Assembly: GCA_039519185.1 (NCBI GenBank) | Contig: CM076854.1 | Coordinates: 147,918,997-147,982,996 of the forward strand | DNA: 64,000 nucleotides | DNA from: Astragalus membranaceus | Lineage: Eukaryota; Streptophyta; Magnoliopsida; Fabales; Fabaceae | Reading direction: 5' to 3' | In this document: positions 46,619-57,536 of the stretch, in pieces | Numbering within the stretch: the stretch's first letter is position 1 | Layout: the number at the start of each line of letters is the position of its first letter | The notes under the pieces: generated by a model | Database searches by the model: none | What the model saw: the letters and a program-made list of their open reading frames with translations, nothing else | What the model was told of the DNA's origin: nothing | Made by a program: the position numbers and the translations under genes

Positions 46619-46810
46619 TCTTCTTCCATCTTCTTCTCTCTCTCTCACGACCCAGTCTTCGTCCCCCATTTTGTTCTCTCTTCTTCCATCTTCTTCTCTC
46701 TCTCTCACGAACTAGTCTTCGTCCTCCATTTTGTTCTATCTTCTTCCATCTTCTTCTCTCTCTCACGAACCAGTCTTCGTCCTCCATCTTGTTCTCTCTT
46801 CTTCCATCTT
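46619..46810. repeat. about 60-bp tandem repeat x 3, CT-rich
   Basis: Units contain TTCTTCCATCTTCTTCTCTC, CACGA.CCAGTCTTCGTCC and CCATTTTGTTCT. They form the leader just upstream of the GRF gene's start codon. Open frames here on either strand are repeat artefacts. Confidence 0.8.
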
Positions 46811-46825
46811 CGTTAGTTCACAGCA

Positions 46826-47357
46826 ATGGCCACAAGCAACACATCTTCGAATGCTGTATCAAGGCAAGGGCAAGGGGAACTCCCTGTTTGTGGATGTCGC
46901 GAGCCAATGCGTTTATGGATTTCAAACACTTCTGAAAATCCTGGAAGAAGATTTTGGAAGTGTATTAATTGGGGGGTAAGTAATCTGTGTATTTGTTAAT
47001 CTGTGTATTTGTTAATCTGGAAGAAGATTCTGAAAATCCTAAGATCTATGTATTTGTTAATCTGTGTAGAAGCGAATTAGCTGCAAGTTGTTTATTTGGG
47101 ATGATGAACTAGATTTTCGTAGAGTGAAGATGGTTACAGTTTCTGAAACAGAAGAAAACAAGCAGTTGGAATCAGCAACACACACAATTTCTCAATGCAA
47201 ATGTGGTGACATTTTCAAGGATTGGGAGTCAAACAAAGTTTCAAGGCTGAAGCTGAAGTTGTTAGATGAGAGGAAGAAAAAGAATTGGATGCAAGCAATA
47301 CTAATTTTAGTCATTGTGTTTGTAGCATTTCAGAAATTTGATTTGGTAAAAAAATAG
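46826..47357 (+). CDS. small GRF-type zinc-finger protein with C-terminal membrane segment (two exons), MULE second gene
   Basis: Exons are 46826-46975 and 47070-47357, with a 94-base GT..AG intron in phase 0 giving 145 residues. Residues 22-60 form a GRF zinc finger: PVCGCREPMRLW, then NPGRRFWKC and SCKLFIWDDEL (Cys22, Cys24, Cys46, Cys55, Gly40-Arg41, Trp60). Charged residues follow, then a hydrophobic segment at 123-140 (WMQAILILVIVFVAF) and a short basic tail. GRF fingers in known proteins bind single-stranded DNA. Small plant proteins of this shape are common and uncharacterised. The gene starts just inside the left terminal repeat and converges on the transposase, the place of mudrB in MuDR. 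A role in transposition or anti-silencing is only an inference. The frame is intact. Confidence 0.75.
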
Positions 47358-47608
47358 GCTGAAGCTGTAGTATTTGTGTTAGTGTTTGTGTTATTGTAAT
47401 CAAAGGCAATATGAATGGGTTGGATTAGGTGCAATGTTAGTGACAATTCATTGTGTTGTGTTTGTATCAATGAAGTTGTTTGTATCAATGAAGTTGTTTG
47501 TATCAATGAAGTTTAATTATCAATGAAGTTGAAGTCTGTTTCAGTTTAACTTTGTTTCATTGTGGTTGTTTATAATTAGTTCGAAGCTGTAAACTGATCC
47601 AAGCTGTA
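47358..47608. other. MULE sequence downstream of the GRF gene
   Basis: 3' untranslated DNA with a short repeat (TTGTTTGTATCAATGAAG, about 3 copies near 47457-47520). It ends at the hAT target duplication. Confidence 0.6.
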
Positions 47609-47617
47609 GGGGTGTTC

Positions 47618-47800
47618 AAAACCGAACCAAACCGATAGAACACCGCAAATCGAACCAAACCAAACCGAAAACCGCAAAAACCACTTTTTATTGGTTCAGT
47701 TCGGTTTTTGTTTTTGCTAAACCGCGCGGTGCGGTTCGGTTCGCGGTTTTGAATTCAATAACCGAACCGAACCGAACCGAACCGCATAATTGTATAACCA
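47618..47800. repeat. hAT left subterminal repeats
   Basis: Many copies of ACCGAACC and its complement within about 180 bases of the terminus. In hAT elements such subterminal words are the usual transposase-binding sites. Confidence 0.75.
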
Positions 47801-48219
47801 ACACGTTTTTTTTTTATTCTGGCCCAGTATGCTTTGTAGCCTAGTGACACACGTTAGCCAGCCCACATTTGAAACCCACAAAATCACAAAATCAGTTCCA
47901 GAACCAGAATTAGAAACCCTAGAGTCCTAGACACTAAACGCGACGGAGTGCTTGCCGCTGCCTGATGGAGTGCGCCCCAAATCTGAACATGTAGCTGCGT
48001 GATGTTCTTCGCTGCGTTTTGACTTCGCTGCGTTCGCGCTTCTCATACATGTTCGATTTTGACTTCGCTGCTGCGTGATGTTCTTTGCTGCGTTTTGACT
48101 TCGCTGCGTTCGCGCTTCTCACAACACGCTTCGTTCCTAGCCAGTAGCCACAACACGCTTCATTCCAGTTCACAGTCACAACACTCTTGGTTCGTTCCAA
48201 TTCACAGTCACAGCACAGG

Positions 48220-48340
48220 TTCGCGTTTGGTTCATCTATCGTTCATCTTTCGTTTCATTCATCTATCGTTCATCTTTCGTTTCGTTCATCTATCGTTCAT
48301 CTTTCGTTTGGTTCATATCTAGTGTTCATCTATTTACATT
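48220..48340. repeat. TTCATCTATCG / TTCATCTTTCG tandem repeats in hAT leader
   Basis: About four units of about 24 bases, resumed as TTCATCTATTTACATG at 55030-55110 on the other side of the copia insertion. The copia element landed inside this repeat. Confidence 0.65.
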
Positions 48341-48736
48341 TACATGTGTTGAACCAAGGGTAAAACAGTCCTTTATTTTGAATGATAACAAATTACATAT
48401 ATCTACTAATGCTTCACATTGAGCAAAGTGCAGGACTTAATTTAAAAGGAAGAAGACTCAAAAAAGGAGAAGCTTGAAGAAGAAGCATTATAAGAAGTTC
48501 AAAACCCTATTTTGTGTCTAAGCCTTTTTTTAGGACTCTTTGTAAAGGTCCTATCACCTAAAGTGTGTGACACTTTAGATATTGAGAGAGATGATCTTTT
48601 CAAAACATGCATGATGCACAAAAATAGTTTTGAAAAATATTTTACAAAATTGCATGCATGCATAAGGTGGCACCTAAACCTAAAAACGATTTTGTGGAAA
48701 TCAAAAATCATTTTCTATTTTGTTCCAATGGCTATG

Positions 48737-49100
48737 AAATCGATTTATATAATTTATATAGGCTATGAAATCGATTTTAGGCTCACCTATAGGCCAAGAA
48801 TCGATTTCCTTATCCTATGTTTGAAGCATGTAATCGATTTCTACATATTCTCAAGCCAAAGGTAAGAATCGATTTCCTTCTATTTCAAAAGACTATGAAA
48901 TCGATTTTCAAGCAATCCTATAGGCTATGAATCGATTCCTCCTCATTTTAAACAAAGTAAGAATCGATTCCTACCTTATTCAGGATGTCCTGAAAATCGA
49001 TTCTCACCTATTTCTAAAGAAACAAACAATCGATTCTTTTATTTTTTAAAAGCAATGAATCGATTCATCAACATTTTAACTTGATCAATGAATCGATTCT
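48737..49100. repeat. AATCGATT array upstream of LTR promoter
   Basis: About twelve copies of AATCGATT-type sites, ending about 50 bp before the TATA box. They lie in the U3 part. Confidence 0.85.
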
Positions 49101-49146
49101 TCACTCATATTAAATGCTTTTCAAAAATTTCAACGGTGCCTAAGCC

Positions 49147-49154
49147 TATAAATA
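49147..49154 (+). promoter_or_regulatory. LTR TATA box
   Basis: TATAAATA in the context GCCTATAAATACC, preceded by TTCAACGGT, which is also present upstream of the TATA box in the solo LTR at 22677. The equivalent in the 3' LTR is at 53737. Confidence 0.7.
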
Positions 49155-49692
49155 CCTGGTTGAGCTTCACCTTGAAACCAATCTCTTCATCTCACAATTT
49201 CTCTCTATACGATTCTAGATCTATACTTGTGCTTCATAGTTTTATTTTGTTAAAAGCTTTTGATTTCGAAATTGTCATATCATTTCCAAAAGCTTTTATG
49301 TTTTTATAAATCTAGATCTAAGATCTTGTGCTTCATTGTTTTATTTGATAAAAAGCTTTTTGATTTCGAAATTGTCATATTATCTTCAAAAGCTTTTTTA
49401 TCAATCTAAATTTAAGATCTTGAGCTTCATTGTTTTGATCTTGTTAAAAGTCTTTTGTTTTTGAAAATCATATTTATCTTCATAAAAGCTTTTTGCAAAT
49501 CTAAGCTCTCATTGTCATATCAATTGTGAAGCCTTTGCAAAAGCAAGATCATATTCCATATCATATTTTTAGAGCATCTAAAATCCTAATATCACTCATC
49601 TCTCTCAGTTTCTAAACTGACACATTACTAAGAAGTGATTGGATCCATAGATCTCAATTGTGTAATTCTTATTTTGTTCTAGTGGTTATTTT

Positions 49693-49959
49693 GAAATCCT
49701 GGGCTTTGTACTTGGGTCTCTCAATCAAGTGATTGAGTTGGTGTTTTTGAAATCCTGGGCTTTGTACTTGGGTCTCTCAATCAAGTGATTGAGTTGGTGT
49801 TTTTGAAATCCTGGGCTTTGTACTTGGGTCTCTCAATCAAGTGATTGAGTTGGTGTTTTGAAATCCTGGGCTGTGTACTTGGGTCTCTCAATAGGGTTAT
49901 TGAGTTGGTTTAGAAATCCTTAGCAAGAGTGCTTGGGTTCTCAATTCAGGGGAATTGAG
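49693..49959 (+). repeat. 56-bp tandem repeat carrying small hairpins
   Basis: Four units start GAAATCCTGGGCT (49693, 49749, 49805, 49860). Each carries an inverted pair: CTCAATCA/TGATTGAG in the first three and CTCAATA/TATTGAG in the fourth. A further hairpin, CTCAATTC/GAATTGAG, follows at 49940-49959. They lie downstream of the TATA box, so they are transcribed. Confidence 0.85.
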
Positions 49960-50436
49960 ATTCACTTATATTGGGGTCGACTGTTTGTATCAAACTCTCT
50001 TCAATATAGTGGTTACTAAGTCCAAGGGTTGAAAAGCCTAAGGCCGAGGACGTAGGGGTTTTATCCCGAACCTCGCTAAATTGCTGTGTCTCTTTCTCTT
50101 CTCTATCTCTTTATATTTTGCACTTTATTTGCTTATAATATTGATATTATCATATACTTGATTTAACTGCTTATCATATTCTCAATATAACTGTGCAAAT
50201 ATATCATATTGTAATCTTATCCAGATCTCTCTATTTTATTGCTGTATACAATATTGATCTGTCCATCATCTCATTCTACTCCTCTTCTCCTTTTATATTG
50301 GTCAAATATTATTATTCCGCATTTAATCCAAACCAATATCGAAAAAGTTTTTAAATTGAAAAAGAATCCATTAATCACCTATAACCTTATTCACCCCCCC
50401 TCTAAGGTTACTTTATAGACTCTCAAGTCTAACAAG

Positions 50437-50449
50437 TGGTATCAGTAGC
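50437..50449 (+). other. primer-binding site (initiator tRNA-Met)
   Basis: TGGTATCAGTAGC, two bases after the LTR. It is the usual copia TGGTATCAGAGC with a small change. Confidence 0.8.
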
Positions 50450-50512
50450 TAGTAATTGCTTTAGAGCTTTACATCTCGCAATTTAAATTAATCCTGTTAT
50501 ATATCTGTGATT

Positions 50513-52249
50513 ATGGGTTCATTCATGAAAGAAGGAATGTCTTCTAATAGGCCTCCTCTATTTGATGGTACTAACTACGATTACTGGAGTAGTCGTATGA
50601 AATGTCATGTGCAGGCAATTGACTTCACTCTATGGAGAATCATAGTGGATGGTCCTCTAATCCCGATGAAGATCAAGATCACAAAACCAGGTAATACTGA
50701 TGGTGACACTTCAAAAATTCAAGCCACCTGCAAAGCTGAAGAAGTACCGGTAGAAGACATCTACACCATCGACCTGAGTGAGTTAAGAAAATCTGAGCTT
50801 GACAAGATATCCCTAAATGCAAAGGCCATGAATATCCTTCATCTATCACTCTGTGAAGAAGAATATGGTAGAGTAAAAGGGTGTCAAAGTGCAAAGGAAA
50901 TCTGGGACTGCCTTCAAGCCACTCATGTCGGGACAAGCCAGGTAAAAGATACTAAAATTAGAATTCTCACCTCTGAATATGAAAGTTTTAAAATGAAAGA
51001 AGGTGAGTCTGTCGCAGCAATGCATCAGAGATTAAATTTAATTGTAAACAACTTGAGGGCCTTAGGAAAGAAATACACCAACAAGGATTTGAATGGAAAG
51101 ATCCTTGAATCCTTAACTGGTGAATTCTTCCCTAAGACTTGTGCTATAACCGAAGCCAAAGACATTGGCACTTTACCTCAAGAAGACCTTATTGGATCAT
51201 TGCTAGCCTTTGAGGTAGTATTGGCTACTAAAAAGAATCAAGAAAAGGAAGTGGTGAAATCTCTTGCCCTTGCTGCTAAAACTCCTAAAGTAGCAAGGAA
51301 ACAAAGTAAGTCTGGTGAAGAATCTGATGATGAAGACATGGCTGAATTATTTGAAGAATTCATGAAATTCAACAAACTTGAAAAGAGAAATAACTCAAAG
51401 AAATCCAAGAAAGCTAAGAAGGCTACATGGAACAACTATTCTGACAGTGAAGAAGAGGAAGTTGCAAATGCCATCTGTCTCACGGCATGTGAAACACCTA
51501 AGGCTACTATATGGGATTGTCTTGGCTCTGATAGTGACACATACGAAGAAGAGCAAATTGCAAATGGTGTTTGTCATATGGCAAATGACTCATCTAAGGT
51601 AAGCCTTAACTCTTCTAGTCTTTCTGATTCTTCTATACATGATGATCTATCTGATGGTGCGTATAGTAGTCACGATTTAAGTGAGGCTTTTGATGCTCTC
51701 TATTTTGAACATGAAACTCTTCTGTTAAAATCTAAGAAATTGGCAAAGAGTAACAAAAGCATGCTCACTCAAATTGAGACACTTGAAAATGAAGTAGATA
51801 GATTAAAGAATGAACTACATAAATCTGTCAACCTTGAGTTTTGTGAGCTTAAACAAAATTTTGAAAAAGTCAAGGTTGAAAATGAATTTTTGAAAGAATC
51901 TTTGAAAAAGTTTGAGGTTGGTGAAAAGACCTTGACTCAGTTGCTTCACTCTCAACATCAATATGTTGATAGGAGAGGTATTGGGTACCAAGGAAATTTC
52001 ACCACCTCCAGCTCAAACAAAAATATCACCTTTGTAGCTTCTACTTCTAATCATAAACCTACTATCTTCAAATGCACATATTGCCAAAAGGGAAACCATA
52101 GCTCCTCTTCATGCCCCATCCGTAAAATATGTGAGCTTGGAACCCTTGTACCTACTTGGAAGAAACCAAGGTGGATTGTGAAAGCAAACCCCTTGATGAC
52201 TAACCCCAAAGGACCCAAAGAGAATTGGGTACCAAAATTTTCTACTTGA
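50513..52249 (+). CDS. copia Gag (SIRE/Maximus type)
   Basis: 578 residues from the ATG at 50513 (MGSFMKEGMSSN). Order: an N-terminal RPPLFDGTNYDYW motif; a capsid-like region (KAMNILHLSLCEEEYGRV, AKEIWDCLQATHVGT, SVAAMHQRLNLIVNNL); an acidic low-complexity linker; a long coiled coil at roughly residues 395-485 (LLLKSKKLAKSNKSML to LKESLKKFEV); then the zinc knuckle CTYCQKGNHSSSSC (C-x2-C-x4-H-x4-C). It ends shortly after, at WVPKFST. The frame is intact. Gag alone can form particles and be packaged, which suits an element relying on another copy's enzymes. Confidence 0.92.
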   Translation: MGSFMKEGMSSNRPPLFDGTNYDYWSSRMKCHVQAIDFTLWRIIVDGPLIPMKIKITKPGNTDGDTSKIQATCKAEEVPVEDIYTIDLSELRKSELDKISLNAKAMNILHLSLCEEEYGRVKGCQSAKEIWDCLQATHVGTSQVKDTKIRILTSEYESFKMKEGESVAAMHQRLNLIVNNLRALGKKYTNKDLNGKILESLTGEFFPKTCAITEAKDIGTLPQEDLIGSLLAFEVVLATKKNQEKEVVKSLALAAKTPKVARKQSKSGEESDDEDMAELFEEFMKFNKLEKRNNSKKSKKAKKATWNNYSDSEEEEVANAICLTACETPKATIWDCLGSDSDTYEEEQIANGVCHMANDSSKVSLNSSSLSDSSIHDDLSDGAYSSHDLSEAFDALYFEHETLLLKSKKLAKSNKSMLTQIETLENEVDRLKNELHKSVNLEFCELKQNFEKVKVENEFLKESLKKFEVGEKTLTQLLHSQHQYVDRRGIGYQGNFTTSSSNKNITFVASTSNHKPTIFKCTYCQKGNHSSSSCPIRKICELGTLVPTWKKPRWIVKANPLMTNPKGPKENWVPKFST

Positions 52250-52412
52250 TCTTGGTGCAGGTATGCTACAAGGTATGGGGGACAGATCAATACCTTGTTA
52301 GCAGAGACTCAAAGTTCATGACTGGAGACGCAAAAAGATTCTTAATACTCAGAAACAGCAGTCATGTGACCAGTAATATCAACAATAGAGGAAGAATCAC
52401 CGGTGAAGGTTA
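52250..52412 (+). pseudogene. decayed protease remnant
   Basis: In a shifted frame, residues such as KFMTGDAKRFL and NNRGRITGEG match the start of SIRE-type pol. The expected catalytic Asp-Ser-Gly is replaced by VSR. The frame ends at about 52412 and nothing of integrase follows. Confidence 0.7.
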
Positions 52413-52922
52413 GAGTGGAAAAGTTCTATTCACCTTAAGTATAATTTATCACTTTTGTGAAAATAAATTTTCTTTGTGTGCATCAAAGTTTTTCTTCTCT
52501 CTATTATGCTGGATTTTGTGATGCAACATATTTTTTGTTAAAAATGATACCTATATTGTTGAACCAAGGATGATTATCTTGGGTATCATATTTTTAAAAC
52601 CATGATGATCCACCCTCTTTTTACTAAAGCCTTGCATTCTAAAATTATTAAGGGGGATCACCAAGTAAGGGGGAGCATAGCATGAACTACTGTTTTTGAT
52701 ATATCATATGCTATGCAATGCTGCTTATTTATTATGCTAGTTTATAAAATGTTTTTCACCCCCCCCTCCTTTTTGATGAAAACAAAGGGGGAGAAAATAT
52801 GCAAGTTACTATTATATGTGGGGAGAAAATAGGAGAAAATATATGCTTATGCTTAGGGGGAGCTTTTTTAAAAGAATTTTCATTATTATTAATCCCTATG
52901 CATAATGTAATTTGTTATCATC
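52413..52922 (+). other. 3' untranslated region of gag-only element
   Basis: T-rich sequence with several GGGGGA purine blocks (52680, 52790, 52860). No gene. Confidence 0.6.
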
Positions 52923-52934
52923 AAAAAGGGGGAG
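52923..52934 (+). other. polypurine tract
   Basis: AAAAAGGGGGAG, two bases before the 3' LTR. Confidence 0.85.
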
Positions 52935-52936
52935 TT

Positions 52937-55024
52937 TGTTGAACCAAGGGTAAAACAGTCCTTTATTTTGAATGATAACAAATTACATATATCTACTAAT
53001 GCTTCACATTGAGCAAAGTGCAGGACTTAATTTAAAAGGAAGAAGACTCAAAAAAGGAGAAGCTTGAAGAAGAAGCATTATAAGAAGTTCAAAACCCTAT
53101 TTTGTGTCTAAGCCTTTTTTTAGGACTCTTTGTAAAGGTCCTATCACCTAAAGTGTGTGACACTTTAGATATTGAGAGAGATGATCTTTTCAAAACATGC
53201 ATGATGCACAAAAATAGTTTTGAAAAATATTTTACAAAATTGCATGCATGCATAAGGTGGCACCTAAACCTAAAAACGATTTTGTGGAAATCAAAAATCA
53301 TTTTCTATTTTGTTCCAATGGCTATGAAATCGATTTATATAATTTATATAGGCTATGAAATCGATTTTAGGCTCACCTATAGGCCAAGAATCGATTTCCT
53401 TATCCTATGTTTGAAGCATGTAATCGATTTCTACATATTCTCAAGCCAAAGGTAAGAATCGATTTCCTTCTATTTCAAAAGACTATGAAATCGATTTTCA
53501 AGCAATCCTATAGGCTATGAATCGATTCCTCCTCATTTTAAACAAAGTAAGAATCGATTCCTACCTTATTCAGGATGTCCTGAAAATCGATTCTCACCTA
53601 TTTCTAAAGAAACAAACAATCGATTCTTTTATTTTTTAAAAGCAATGAATCGATTCATCAACATTTTAACTTGATCAATGAATCGATTCTTCACTCATAT
53701 TAAATGCTTTTCAAAAATTTCAACGGTGCCTAAGCCTATAAATACCTGGTTGAGCTTCACCTTGAAACCAATCTCTTCATCTCACAATTTCTCTCTATAC
53801 GATTCTAGATCTATACTTGTGCTTCATAGTTTTATTTTGTTAAAAGCTTTTGATTTCGAAATTGTCATATCATTTCCAAAAGCTTTTATGTTTTTATAAA
53901 TCTAGATCTAAGATCTTGTGCTTCATTGTTTTATTTGATAAAAAGCTTTTTGATTTCGAAATTGTCATATTATCTTCAAAAGCTTTTTTATCAATCTAAA
54001 TTTAAGATCTTGAGCTTCATTGTTTTGATCTTGTTAAAAGTCTTTTGTTTTTGAAAATCATATTTATCTTCATAAAAGCTTTTTGCAAATCTAAGCTCTC
54101 ATTGTCATATCAATTGTGAAGCCTTTGCAAAAGCAAGATCATATTCCATATCATATTTTTAGAGCATCTAAAATCCTAATATCACTCATCTCTCTCAGTT
54201 TCTAAACTGACACATTACTAAGAAGTGATTGGATCCATAGATCTCAATTGTGTAATTCTTATTTTGTTCTAGTGGTTATTTTGAAATCCTGGGCTTTGTA
54301 CTTGGGTCTCTCAATCAAGTGATTGAGTTGGTGTTTTTGAAATCCTGGGCTTTGTACTTGGGTCTCTCAATCAAGTGATTGAGTTGGTGTTTTTGAAATC
54401 CTGGGCTTTGTACTTGGGTCTCTCAATCAAGTGATTGAGTTGGTGTTTTGAAATCCTGGGCTGTGTACTTGGGTCTCTCAATAGGGTTATTGAGTTGGTT
54501 TAGAAATCCTTAGCAAGAGTGCTTGGGTTCTCAATTCAGGGGAATTGAGATTCACTTATATTGGGGTCGACTGTTTGTATCAAACTCTCTTCAATATAGT
54601 GGTTACTAAGTCCAAGGGTTGAAAAGCCTAAGGCCGAGGACGTAGGGGTTTTATCCCGAACCTCGCTAAATTGCTGTGTCTCTTTCTCTTCTCTATCTCT
54701 CTATATTTTGCACTTTATTTGCTTATAATATTGATATTATCATATACTTGATTTAACTGCTTATCATATTCTCAATATAACTGTGCAAATATATCATATT
54801 GTAATCTTATCCAGATCTCTCTATTTTATTGCTGTATACAATATTGATCTGTCCATCATCTCATTCTACTCCTCTTCTCCTTTTATATTGGTCAAATATT
54901 ATTATTCCGCATTTAATCCAAACCAATATCGAAAAAGTTTTTAAATTGAAAAAGAATCCATTAATCACCTATAACCTTATTCACCCCCCCTCTAAGGTTA
55001 CTTTATAGACTCTCAAGTCTAACA
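52937..55024 (+). mobile_element. gag-only copia 3' LTR
   Basis: 2088 bp, essentially identical to 48347-50434. Its promoter (TATA at 53737) points at the hAT transposase start 140 bases beyond its end. Confidence 0.95.
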
Positions 55025-55163
55025 ACATGTTCATCTATTTACATGTTCAGATTTGATGTTTTCTTTACACGGTTGTTCATCTATTTACATGTTCATCTAT
55101 TTACATGTTTTCTTTACACGGATGATGATGGAATATATATTATGTTTGATTGAAACTTTAGAT

Positions 55164-57536
55164 ATGACGGTTGATAATGAAGTGAACTCAGCTGCTGTCC
55201 CTGATGTTACCATGCTCGAAAATCAGGTAATTGCAAATCCTATTATGGTTTCATGAATTTGAATAGTATTTTACAACAGATTGTCATTTTTACATAATCT
55301 AATGTGCTGTTGAATCTTGTTTGTAGGCTGAAAATAGCCCATCTCCCATGCCAACAACAGAACCACCACAAACTATTGATTTGGAGACAGTAGAAGGTTC
55401 CAGTGGTAAAAAGAGGAAAGGCATGGAAGTACCTACAAATCCAAATGATGATCCTAATGGTGATGGAGATCCGGGTAAGCGCAAACCTTGTAGGCCTAGA
55501 TCTTGGGTTTGGGATCATTTTACAAAAGATGTTAAGACTAAACGAGCTAAATGTAATTGGTGTGGGGTTTCTTATGCATCTGATTCACACTTAACTGGCA
55601 CCACTAGTTTAAGAAATCATTTGCTGAAACAATGTAAAAAGTTTCCCAAAAAGTCTCTTGATCCTACTCAAAGCACTCTTAGTGTTCAAGGAGGGGAAAA
55701 AGATGGAACAAGTAGTGCACTTGTTGGTATCCATTTTGATCTTGATGCATGTAGACAAGCTTTAGCTAGAATGATAATTGTGGATGAATTGCCTTTTTCG
55801 TTTGTTGAAAATGAAGGATTTCGTCATTTTATGAGTATTGCACAACCTAGACTTCCGATTCCCGGAAGGATTACAATTGCTAGGGATTGTTTAGCTCTTT
55901 ACTCAAGTGAGAAACATAAGTTAAGAAGCATGTTCACAAAAACAAATCAAAGTGTTAGTCTAACAACGGATACATGGACTTCGGTGCAAAATATTAATTA
56001 TATGGTTCTCACTGCACATTTCATTGATCAAGATTGGAAGTTGCATAAAAGAATTCTTAATTTTTGTCCAATCACGTCTCATAAGGGAGAGATAATTGGT
56101 AAAAAGATTGAAAAGTGTTTGGAGAGTTGGATAATAGATAAGGTTTTCACTATCACAGTTGATAATGCTAGTTCTAATGATCTTGCTATCACTTACCTAA
56201 AAGGTAGAATGGAGGATTGGAATTCACATCCATTAAAAGGGGATCATTTGCATGTTAGGTGTTGTGCGCATATTCTAAACCTTACTGTCAATGATGGATT
56301 GAAGGACATGCACTCTTCAATTATAAAAATTAGGAGTGCGGTTCGATATGTTCGTCAATCAGCTGGTCGTTTGGATAGGTTTAAAACATGTGTTAAGGAA
56401 GTTAGGATACAAGACAAGTCCACAGTTCAGTTGGATTGTCCTACTAGGTGGAACTCCACCTACCTTATGCTTGAACGTGCATTGATATTTCAAAAGGCCT
56501 TTAAGAGATTAGGTGAGAAGTGTGTTGATTATGCAATGTTGCAATGTGGTATTCCAAAAGTAGAGGATTGGGAAAATGCCAAGTGTTTTGTGAAATTCTT
56601 GAAATTGTTTTTTGAAATCACTAAGAAGGTTTCTGGTTCAACTTATGTAACATCTGCTACATATTTCATTGAACATTGTGCGATATTGGATGCATTCAAG
56701 ACTTGGATGGGACTTCCTGACCCACTACTTTCAAAAATGGCTGAAAAGATGATGGCTAAATATAGTAAGTATTGGGGGGACGTCACAAAGATGAATATGC
56801 TGGTCTTTGTTGCTGTGATTTTTGATCCTCGGCGTAAGTTTCAGTTTATAAGGTGGGGCTTGAATAAGGGTTATGAGAAGGATGTTGCTGATTCTTTGTG
56901 TGAAAAGGTAAAACAAACATTATACAAAATGTTTGAGAGCTATAGGGATTTCTATAATGAAGGCCAAGCTGAAGTTGCTACACAAGGAGTGGATATAACA
57001 AATGTTGCATCTTCTAATCAAATTGATGATGAATTTGAGAAGGACATGGACAAAGATCAGAATCTCAGTAAAAATGAAGTGGATATGTATCTCACAGAGT
57101 CTAGGGAGAAGAAATGTCCACATTTTGACATCTTGAATTGGTGGAAGGTAAATTCTACTAAATACCCAACTCTTGGTCTAATGGCTAGAGATATATTGGC
57201 TATGCCCATATCTACTGTTTCGTCGGAGTCCGCTTTCTCTACTGGAGGGAGAGTTCTTAGTTCTTATAGGAGCTCTCTTACACCACAAACAGTTGAAGCA
57301 TTAATTTGTACACAAAATTGGTTAAGATCGTCCCCTTTGTCCGTGGATATTGAAGAGCTGTTGGACGACTTGGAAAAGCTAGAAGAAGGTATATATGTGT
57401 TGTAAATTCTGTTTTGTGAAATTACAATTGTTTGTTTTGTTTAACGTTTGTTAATATATTTGATATGTTGTTAGAACTTGCTCCGATCCCACAGCTGAAT
57501 GAGGGGCTTTCTGATATTGAAGCTGAAGATGATTAG
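55164..57536 (+). CDS. hAT transposase (three exons)
   Basis: Exons are 55164-55226, 55327-57388 and 57475-57536, with GT..AG introns of 100 and 86 bases, giving 728 residues without a stop. A BED-type zinc finger (SWVWDHFTKDV, AKCNWCGVSY, LRNHLLKQC) lies in the first 120 residues. The RNase-H-like catalytic region has SLTTDTWTS, FTITVDNASSND and VRCCAHILNLTV. The C-terminal hAT dimerisation domain has DILNWWKVNS, ARDILAMPISTVSSESAFST and LSSYRSSLTPQTVEALICTQ. Length and domain order match autonomous plant hAT transposases of the Ac/Tag group. It should cut and paste its own element. The start in exon 1 is chosen because it keeps phase 0; a start at 55348 is possible. Confidence 0.88.

Larger units (their letters stand above)
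48347..50434 (+). mobile_element. gag-only copia 5' LTR
   Basis: 2088 bp, TGTTGAACC...CAAGTCTAACA. It contains the AATCGATT array (48737-49100), a TATA box (TATAAATA 49147-49154), and transcribed tandem hairpins (49720-49959). Short open frames in it recur identically in the other LTR and are not genes. Confidence 0.95.
48347..55024 (+). mobile_element. gag-only, SIRE/Maximus-like Ty1/copia element (non-autonomous)
   Basis: 6678 bp with a perfect ACATG target duplication (48342-48346 and 55025-55029). Both LTRs are 2088 bp, and I noticed one difference between them (CTTTATA versus CTCTATA near 50110/54700). The interior is only 2502 bp: primer site, gag, a decayed protease scrap and a polypurine tract. 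Integrase, reverse transcriptase and RNase H are absent. It must be mobilised by a full-length relative. Confidence 0.95.

Noticed and set aside
46527..46816. ORFs in the CT-rich repeat at the MULE left end
   Set aside because: They arise from a 60-bp tandem repeat on both strands and lie in the leader of the GRF gene.
48499..49309. Small ORFs duplicated at 48499-49309 and 53089-53899
   Set aside because: They are in the two LTRs and overlap the AATCGATT array and promoter. Duplication reflects LTR identity, not conserved genes.
49693..49915. Regular direct repeats resembling a CRISPR array
   Set aside because: The 56-bp units are contiguous with no variable spacers, lie in a plant LTR and recur identically in the other LTR.
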